Shown: piece after piece, positions 59,132 through 64,000 of the stretch
Numbering within the stretch: position 1 is the stretch's first letter
How the letters are laid out: the number at the start of each line of letters is the position of its first letter
From: Ruminococcaceae bacterium UBA3751
GTDB lineage: Bacteria; Bacillota; Clostridia; Oscillospirales; Acutalibacteraceae
DNA length: 64,000 nt
Assembly: GCA_002371215.1 (NCBI GenBank)
Contig: DFGL01000039.1
Coordinates: forward strand, 1 to 64,000
Direction of reading: 5' to 3'
Notes under the pieces: model-generated
What the model was told of the DNA's origin: nothing
Database searches by the model: none
The model's input: the letters and a program-made list of their open reading frames with translations, nothing else
Translations under genes and position numbers: made by a program

Positions 59132-59947
59132 ATGGATAAAAGGCCGATTGGAGTTTTTGATTCCGGGCTCGGCGGGCTGTCAACTGTCCGCGCAATTAAG
59201 AAAATATTACCTAACGAGGATATAATATATTTCGGCGATACGGGCAGAGTTCCGTACGGAACCCGCTCAAATGAAACGATAGAAACCTATACAGCGCAGG
59301 ATATTAAATTTCTTGAGCGCCATTCGTGTAAGCTTATCGCCGTTGCGTGCGGTACGGTTTCAACCGTTTCAGCGGAGCTTATTAAAAATCTGAACAAGCC
59401 CGCGACGGGAATTGCTATTCCGAGCGCCATTGCCGCAGCTAAAGCTACAAAAAACGGAAAAATAGGAATTATGGGAACGAGCGCAACTATAAACAGCGGC
59501 GCGTTTGACCGTGAAATTCACAGCCGTTATCCAAAGGCGGAGATAATTTCCGTTTCGTGCCCGCTGCTTGTTTCACTCGTTGAAAACAACTGGATTGCTG
59601 TTGACGATGAGGTTACAAACGCTGCGGTTAAGCGCTATTTAGAGCCGATAATCAGCGCAGGCTGCGATACGATTATTCTCGGCTGTACGCATTTTCCGCT
59701 TCTCTCCCCTATAATAAAGAACGTTGCCGGAGAGGGCGTTACCCTTATTGATTCGGGTTATGAGGAAGCTAAATACATAAAGAAGCTTCTTAAAGAAAAC
59801 AATCTTGAAAACGACAGCGAACGCAAAGGTGAATATAAATATTTCGTTTCCGATAAGCCGCAGAATTTTTATACCGCGGCAAACACCCTGCTGGGCGAGG
59901 ATATCAGAAACGAATGTGAATTTGTTGATATATTTAAGTATATTTAG
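59132..59947 (+). CDS. murI: Glutamate racemase
   Basis: A 271-residue enzyme making D-glutamate for peptidoglycan. The Asp10 region 'FDSGLGGLSTV' and the two catalytic cysteines, Cys73 in 'AVACGTVS' and Cys185 in 'LGCTHFP', are visible; the first motif is ACGTVS rather than the usual ACNTAS. The next gene starts five bases after its stop. Confidence 0.93.
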   Translation: MDKRPIGVFDSGLGGLSTVRAIKKILPNEDIIYFGDTGRVPYGTRSNETIETYTAQDIKFLERHSCKLIAVACGTVSTVSAELIKNLNKPATGIAIPSAIAAAKATKNGKIGIMGTSATINSGAFDREIHSRYPKAEIISVSCPLLVSLVENNWIAVDDEVTNAAVKRYLEPIISAGCDTIILGCTHFPLLSPIIKNVAGEGVTLIDSGYEEAKYIKKLLKENNLENDSERKGEYKYFVSDKPQNFYTAANTLLGEDIRNECEFVDIFKYI

Positions 59948-59951
59948 AATT

Positions 59952-60380
59952 ATGGATGAAAGAAAAGCACTTATTAAGGTTGTCGGAGAGCAGAATTTCG
60001 GCGACGATAACGACGTAATTGAGCTTACTACTATCGGTACCCTTGAGGAGACCGAGGAAAGTTATATTCTGCGTTACAACGAGGAGCTCGAGCCTCAGAG
60101 CGCTCCGATTAAAACCCAGCTCAGCGTTCAGAAAAACAGAGAACGCGTTGAGCTTATGCGCTCGGGAAAGCACGGCTCACTGCTGATTATTGAGCGCGCA
60201 AAGCGCAATCTCTGTAATTATGCTACGGAATACGGCGATTTGCTTATGGGCATTTACGGAAGAAGCATTGAGCACAGCGTTGAGGAAAAAGAGGGCAGAA
60301 TTGCCTTCGGGTACGATATAGATATTAACGGCGCCATAACCTCGCAAAATGAGGTTACGGTTACCTTCAGATTAAATTAA
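59952..60380 (+). CDS. DUF1934 protein, YwiB-like
   Basis: A 142-residue protein of the YwiB/DUF1934 type, a calycin-like beta-barrel ('EESYILRYNEELEP' and 'VELMRSGKHGSLLIIE'). Its role is unknown. In Bacillus ywiB also stands beside argS, as here, with argS next. The ATG used is 59952; an in-frame extension back to 59805 would overlap murI. Confidence 0.8.
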   Translation: MDERKALIKVVGEQNFGDDNDVIELTTIGTLEETEESYILRYNEELEPQSAPIKTQLSVQKNRERVELMRSGKHGSLLIIERAKRNLCNYATEYGDLLMGIYGRSIEHSVEEKEGRIAFGYDIDINGAITSQNEVTVTFRLN

Positions 60381-60395
60381 GGTTTGGAGAAACAG

Positions 60396-62084
60396 ATGTC
60401 AAAAATAGTTAAAGAAACAGAAAAGCAGTTAAAGGAGCTGATAATTTCAGCCGTAAATGCCGCAACGGAAAAAGGCGAGTTTTCGGGCGGGGAAATTCCC
60501 GATTTCATTATTGAAAAGCCCGCTGATAAGAAAAACGGCGATTTTTCAACGAATATTGCAATGGCGGGAGCGAGAGTTTTTCGCAAAGCGCCTAAAATGA
60601 TTGCGGACTCAATTGTATCAAATATTGATTTATCGGGCACACTGTTTGAGAGAGCAGAGGTTGCGGGCCCGGGCTTTATCAATTTCTATCTCTCTCAGGA
60701 ATACTATTCAAGCATAGTAAAGGACGTAATTGACTGCGGAGATAGTTACGGAAGAAGCGATTACGGAAAGGGAAAGAAAATTATAGTTGAATTCGTTTCC
60801 GCAAACCCGACGGGACCTATGCATATAGGCAACGCGAGGGGCGGCGCTATCGGCGACTGTCTTGCCTCGGTTCTTGACGCGGCGGGCTACGACGTCTGGC
60901 GCGAATTCTACGTTAACGACGCGGGTAATCAGATTGAAAAGTTCGCTACCTCGCTTGAAGTGAGATACCTTCAGGCTTGCAAACAGGATGTGGAAATGCC
61001 CGAGGACGCGTACCACGGCGCTGATATAACCGAGCACGCAGAAGCGTTCAAGGCTGAATACGGCGAAAAGTACGTTGAAACAGAAAGCGCAGAGAGAAGA
61101 AAGGCGCTCGTTGATTTTGCTCTGCCTAAGAATATTGCGGGGCTTGAAAGAGACCTTAAGAAATACAGAATTGTTTACGATAACTGGTTTAAGGAGAGCA
61201 GCGTACACGCTGACGGCTCCGTTAACAGAATAATCGAGGAGCTCAAGGCTAAGGGAGTTACCTATGAAAAGGACGGCGCTCTCTGGTTTAAGGCGAGCGA
61301 ATACGGAAACGATAAGGATATAGTTCTTATCCGCAATAACGGGCTGCCGACTTATATAGTACCCGATATTGCTTACCACTATAATAAGCTCGTAACGCGC
61401 GGCTTCGATAAGGCGATTGACGTTCTCGGCGCGGACCACCACGGTTATGTTCCGCGAATGAAGGCGGCGCTCACCGCTCTCGGAATTGACGCTGACAGGC
61501 TTGATGCTGTTATTATGCAGATGGTACGTCTTGTGCGCGATGGTGAAACGATTAAGCTTTCAAAGCGCAGCGGTAAGGCAATAACGCTCAATACTCTGCT
61601 TGAGGAAATACCGATTGACGCGGCAAGATTCTTCTTCAATCTGCGCGAGCCCAACTCCCATTTTGATTTTGACCTTGAACTTGCGGCTAAGCAGAGCAGT
61701 GAAAACCCCGTTTACTACGTACAGTACGCCCACGCGAGAATATGCTCAATTCTCCGCAAGGCTGAGGAGAGCGGAGCAAAGCTCGGCGAGCCGACTGTTG
61801 AAACGCTTAACCTTCTTGAAAGCGACGAGGAAAGAGAGCTTATTTCTCACCTCAGCGCGCTCACCGACGAGATTGTTGCGGCGGCGAAGCAGTACGACCC
61901 CGCAAAGATTACTCACTATGTCGTTGAGCTTGCAACGCTGTTCCATAAATTCTATAACGCGCAGCGTGTTATGTGCGAGGACGAAGCGCTTATGAACGCA
62001 AGGCTTTATCTTTGCACCGCTGTTAAAAATACTATTAAAAACATCTTGGAAATGCTTAAAATTGAAGCACCCGAAAAGATGTAA
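60396..62084 (+). CDS. argS: Arginyl-tRNA synthetase
   Basis: A 562-residue class I synthetase charging tRNA-Arg. The HIGH-type motif is in 'NPTGPMHIGNARGGAIGD' near residue 135, the KMSKS-like loop in 'IKLSKRSGKAITL' near 385, with an N-terminal Add-1 domain and a C-terminal anticodon-binding domain. ATG at 60396 with GGAG upstream is chosen over TTG at 60384. It follows the YwiB-like gene. Confidence 0.95.
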   Translation: MSKIVKETEKQLKELIISAVNAATEKGEFSGGEIPDFIIEKPADKKNGDFSTNIAMAGARVFRKAPKMIADSIVSNIDLSGTLFERAEVAGPGFINFYLSQEYYSSIVKDVIDCGDSYGRSDYGKGKKIIVEFVSANPTGPMHIGNARGGAIGDCLASVLDAAGYDVWREFYVNDAGNQIEKFATSLEVRYLQACKQDVEMPEDAYHGADITEHAEAFKAEYGEKYVETESAERRKALVDFALPKNIAGLERDLKKYRIVYDNWFKESSVHADGSVNRIIEELKAKGVTYEKDGALWFKASEYGNDKDIVLIRNNGLPTYIVPDIAYHYNKLVTRGFDKAIDVLGADHHGYVPRMKAALTALGIDADRLDAVIMQMVRLVRDGETIKLSKRSGKAITLNTLLEEIPIDAARFFFNLREPNSHFDFDLELAAKQSSENPVYYVQYAHARICSILRKAEESGAKLGEPTVETLNLLESDEERELISHLSALTDEIVAAAKQYDPAKITHYVVELATLFHKFYNAQRVMCEDEALMNARLYLCTAVKNTIKNILEMLKIEAPEKM

Positions 62085-62105
62085 TAAAAACTATAGGAGT
62101 TTGCT

Positions 62106-63539
62106 ATGGCTAAAATCAGCCCTAAGCTGTTACATCGGATAGGCGGAAAGCTGCTTGATTATACCTATAAAAATCCGAGGCGCAATATGCTCAGGATTAT
62201 GAAGGTCGTTAAAGCGGCTGTCGGGGGAATGTATCCCTCAACAACCTTTACAAAGCCTGTTGAAATTATATCCGATGAAACCAATATCTGGCACCGTTAT
62301 CTCTTTGACGGGCTTGAGGATATTGACAGGGAACAATTTAAAAACATTGCGCTTACCTTCGCTATTGACGCGGGATACGTGGGCACCTCAACTCTGCGCA
62401 AAAAGCGCGAGGAGCTGCACTGCAATATTCCGTGGGTAATTCTTCTTGACCCTACGAGCGCCTGCAACCTTAAGTGTAAGGGCTGCTGGGCGGCGGAGTA
62501 CGGGCATCAGTCAAACCTTACGCTTGACGAGATGAGAAAATTAGTCAGCGAAGCGAAGGCTCTCGGAACGCATTTCTTTATGTTTACGGGCGGCGAGCCG
62601 CTTGTAAGAAAAAAGGATTTGCTCACCCTCGTATCCGAAAACCGCGATTGTCTTTTCCTCTGCTTTACAAACGGAACGCTGATTGACGACGCGTTTTGTG
62701 AGGATATGAAAAAGGCGGGTAATCTTACTCTCGCGCTCTCCATTGAGGGAACGAAAGAAACTACGGACGAACGCCGCGGCGAGGGTACCTATGATAAGGT
62801 TATGGAGGCAATGCGCCTTCTTAAAAAGCATAAATGCCTTTTCGGAACCTCGGTTTGTTATACAAGCCGTAACTATGAGGCGGTAACGAGCGACGAATTT
62901 TATGATATGGAAATTGAAAACGGCGCAAAGTTCGCGTGGTATTTCCACTATATGCCCGTAGGAAGCGACGCTGATACAAGCCTCCTTCTTACCCCCGAAC
63001 AGCGCGAGCACGTTTACCGTACAATCCGTGAAAAAAGAAACAGCAAAACGGGTAAGCCTATCTTCACCGTTGATTTCCAGAACGACGGCGAATTTGTAGG
63101 CGGCTGTATTGCGGGCGGAAGAAACTATTTCCACGTTAATTCCGAGGGCGACGTTGAGCCATGCGTGTTTATCCATTACAGCGACTGCAATATCCGCGAA
63201 AAGAGCGTATATGAGTGCTTAACCTCTCCGCTTTTCCGCGAATACTATAAGGGCCAGCCGTTCAACGATAATATGCTGCGCCCCTGCCCGATGCTTGAAA
63301 ATCCTCAGGCGCTTGTTGATATAGTAAACAAAACGGGCGCTAAGTCAACTAACCTTCACTGCGCCGAAAGTGCGGAAACGCTCTGCGCAAAGTGTGAAAA
63401 ATACGCTGAGCACTGGGCGCCTAAGGCAAAGGAAATCTGGGAGGAAAAGGAGCGCTTCAAGCCCTTTACCCAGTACTGGCGCGATACCCCCGAGGGACAG
63501 GCTGAAGCGGCTCAGAATATGGGCAGCGGAAAATTATAA
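62106..63539 (+). CDS. Radical SAM protein with C-terminal cysteine-rich region
   Basis: A 477-residue protein. The radical SAM cluster motif is CxxxCxxC at Cys120, Cys124 and Cys127 ('TSACNLKCKGCW'). The barrel contains 'FMFTGGEPLVRKK' and 'LALSIEGTKETTDERRGEGT'. Cysteines after residue 325 ('GGCIAGGRNYFHVNSEG', 'VEPCVFIHYSDC', 'HCAESAETLCAKC') look like a SPASM or twitch region holding extra clusters. A 110-residue N-terminal extension precedes the barrel. It might modify a peptide or a cofactor; no peptide gene is beside it. It follows argS by 21 bases, with TAGGAG upstream. Confidence 0.85.
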   Translation: MAKISPKLLHRIGGKLLDYTYKNPRRNMLRIMKVVKAAVGGMYPSTTFTKPVEIISDETNIWHRYLFDGLEDIDREQFKNIALTFAIDAGYVGTSTLRKKREELHCNIPWVILLDPTSACNLKCKGCWAAEYGHQSNLTLDEMRKLVSEAKALGTHFFMFTGGEPLVRKKDLLTLVSENRDCLFLCFTNGTLIDDAFCEDMKKAGNLTLALSIEGTKETTDERRGEGTYDKVMEAMRLLKKHKCLFGTSVCYTSRNYEAVTSDEFYDMEIENGAKFAWYFHYMPVGSDADTSLLLTPEQREHVYRTIREKRNSKTGKPIFTVDFQNDGEFVGGCIAGGRNYFHVNSEGDVEPCVFIHYSDCNIREKSVYECLTSPLFREYYKGQPFNDNMLRPCPMLENPQALVDIVNKTGAKSTNLHCAESAETLCAKCEKYAEHWAPKAKEIWEEKERFKPFTQYWRDTPEGQAEAAQNMGSGKL

Positions 63540-63545
63540 AAAAAT

Positions 63546-63580
63546 AAAGCTATCTCACGTTTTTGAGATAGCTTTTTATT
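63546..63580 (+). terminator. Terminator after the radical SAM gene
   Basis: AAAGCTATCTCA/TGAGATAGCTTT stem (63546-63575) with a 6-nt loop, then a T-rich stretch. Confidence 0.8.
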
Positions 63581-63609
63581 TTGCAGTGGTGGGTTTTTGC
63601 ATCCGTCGT

Positions 63610-64000
63610 TTATTTTAGTTCTCTGCGAATCAGCTTTCCGTTGAAGGTGCGGGGGATTTTTTCAATCCATACTATATATTTCGGTACCTTGAACGGCTCA
63701 AGCCTTGCCTGAAGCTCGTTTCTTATGGCAACGGCGTCAAACTTTGCCTCGTTCCTTGTCTGAACGAAAAGCTTCGGTACGGAGCCGTACATCGCGTCCT
63801 CAACGGGTATACAGCCGCAGTCAATAACGCCCTTAATCTGCTTTGCAGCATTCTCAATCTCATCGGGAGATACCTTTTTGCCGCCGACGTTTATAACCGA
63901 GCCCTGTCTGCCGAGCAGGATAATATCGCCGTCCTCATCAAAGTACGCAACGTCGTTTGTATAAATAATTCCGTTTCTTAGAACGGCGGCGGTTTCCTCC
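63610..64000 (-). CDS. C-terminal end of an acyl-CoA synthetase-like AMP-binding protein (5' end beyond window)
   Basis: About 130 residues of the ANL superfamily C-terminus, open from the window edge to the stop at 63610. Motifs are 'YTNDVAYFDEDGDIILLGR' (the hinge region), 'INVGGKKVSPDEIENA', and the end 'IPRTFNGKLIRREL', whose Lys in NGK is the catalytic lysine of adenylate-forming enzymes. The substrate domain is not in the window, so the acid it activates is unknown. Confidence 0.9.
   Translation of the reverse strand, partial: EETAAVLRNGIIYTNDVAYFDEDGDIILLGRQGSVINVGGKKVSPDEIENAAKQIKGVIDCGCIPVEDAMYGSVPKLFVQTRNEAKFDAVAIRNELQARLEPFKVPKYIVWIEKIPRTFNGKLIRRELK

Noticed and set aside
1..64000. 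CRISPR array, prophage, IS element or origin
   Set aside because: No regularly spaced repeats, integrase, transposase or DnaA-box cluster were seen.

Overview
The window looks like chromosomal DNA of an anaerobic, probably gut-dwelling Clostridia (Bacillota), most likely of the Oscillospirales/Ruminococcaceae type. This rests on GGAGG-type ribosome binding sites, consensus -35/-10 promoters with 16-17 bp spacers, a SpoIIE phosphatase, DnaD and DnaI-like replication loaders, a Clostridial single-chain PurL, a pyrophosphate-type phosphofructokinase, a rubredoxin, nickel-pincer (Lar) cofactor genes and polysaccharide-degrading enzymes. I see no phage, IS element, CRISPR array or integrase. Most of the window is housekeeping chromosome with short intergenic gaps and many bidirectional terminators between convergent genes.

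Layout. 1-6.5 kb: tRNA fragment, small membrane protein, sodium-symporter-family transporter, then a tight operon azlC-azlD-larE-larB-larC. 6.6-9.2 kb: small membrane protein plus YhgE/Pip-like export protein. 9.2-17.2 kb (minus strand): PHP phosphoesterase, maf, U32 peptidase-like RNA hydroxylase and zapA, then spoIIE coupled to a GlmS-like protein that has lost its catalytic residues. 17.3-23.3 kb (plus): permuted GH3 beta-glucosidase, short rubredoxin, and the ftsE-ftsX-M23 hydrolase division/cell-wall module. 23.3-25.3 kb (minus): DnaI-like and DnaD replication proteins. 25.45 kb: tRNA-Gly.

25.5-36.5 kb is the accessory-looking part. A perfect promoter and a structured leader drive a 3453-residue secreted protein with two LamG-like domains and a GH43-like propeller, followed by a 46-residue peptide gene. 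Next to it lies a 280-bp three-armed inverted-repeat element with 26-bp ends. 36.8-45 kb: csoR-type repressor, purL, a PAS-only sensor, a PTS IIA-like orphan with a start-site problem, a CdaR-type regulator, a pseudouridine synthase and a DUF4830-like protein. 45-48.5 kb (minus): FHA protein, RodA/FtsW and class B PBP, a peptidoglycan elongation or sporulation module. 48.6-56.5 kb: aldose epimerase, membrane M28 peptidase, PPi-PFK, secreted LCAT-like hydrolase, and serC-serA. 56.7-59 kb: a three-gene operon of unknown function. 59.1-64 kb: murI, a YwiB-like protein, argS, a radical SAM protein, and the C-terminal end of an acyl-CoA synthetase cut by the window edge.

The genes together fit an organism that degrades external glycans (GH43-like, GH3, mutarotase, PPi-glycolysis), can probably sporulate (SpoIIE), and makes the nickel-pincer cofactor for a LarA-family enzyme not encoded here. 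The best candidates for something undescribed are the giant secreted protein with its small downstream peptide, the three-armed inverted-repeat element, the catalytically dead GlmS homologue tied to spoIIE, and the azlCD-larEBC linkage.
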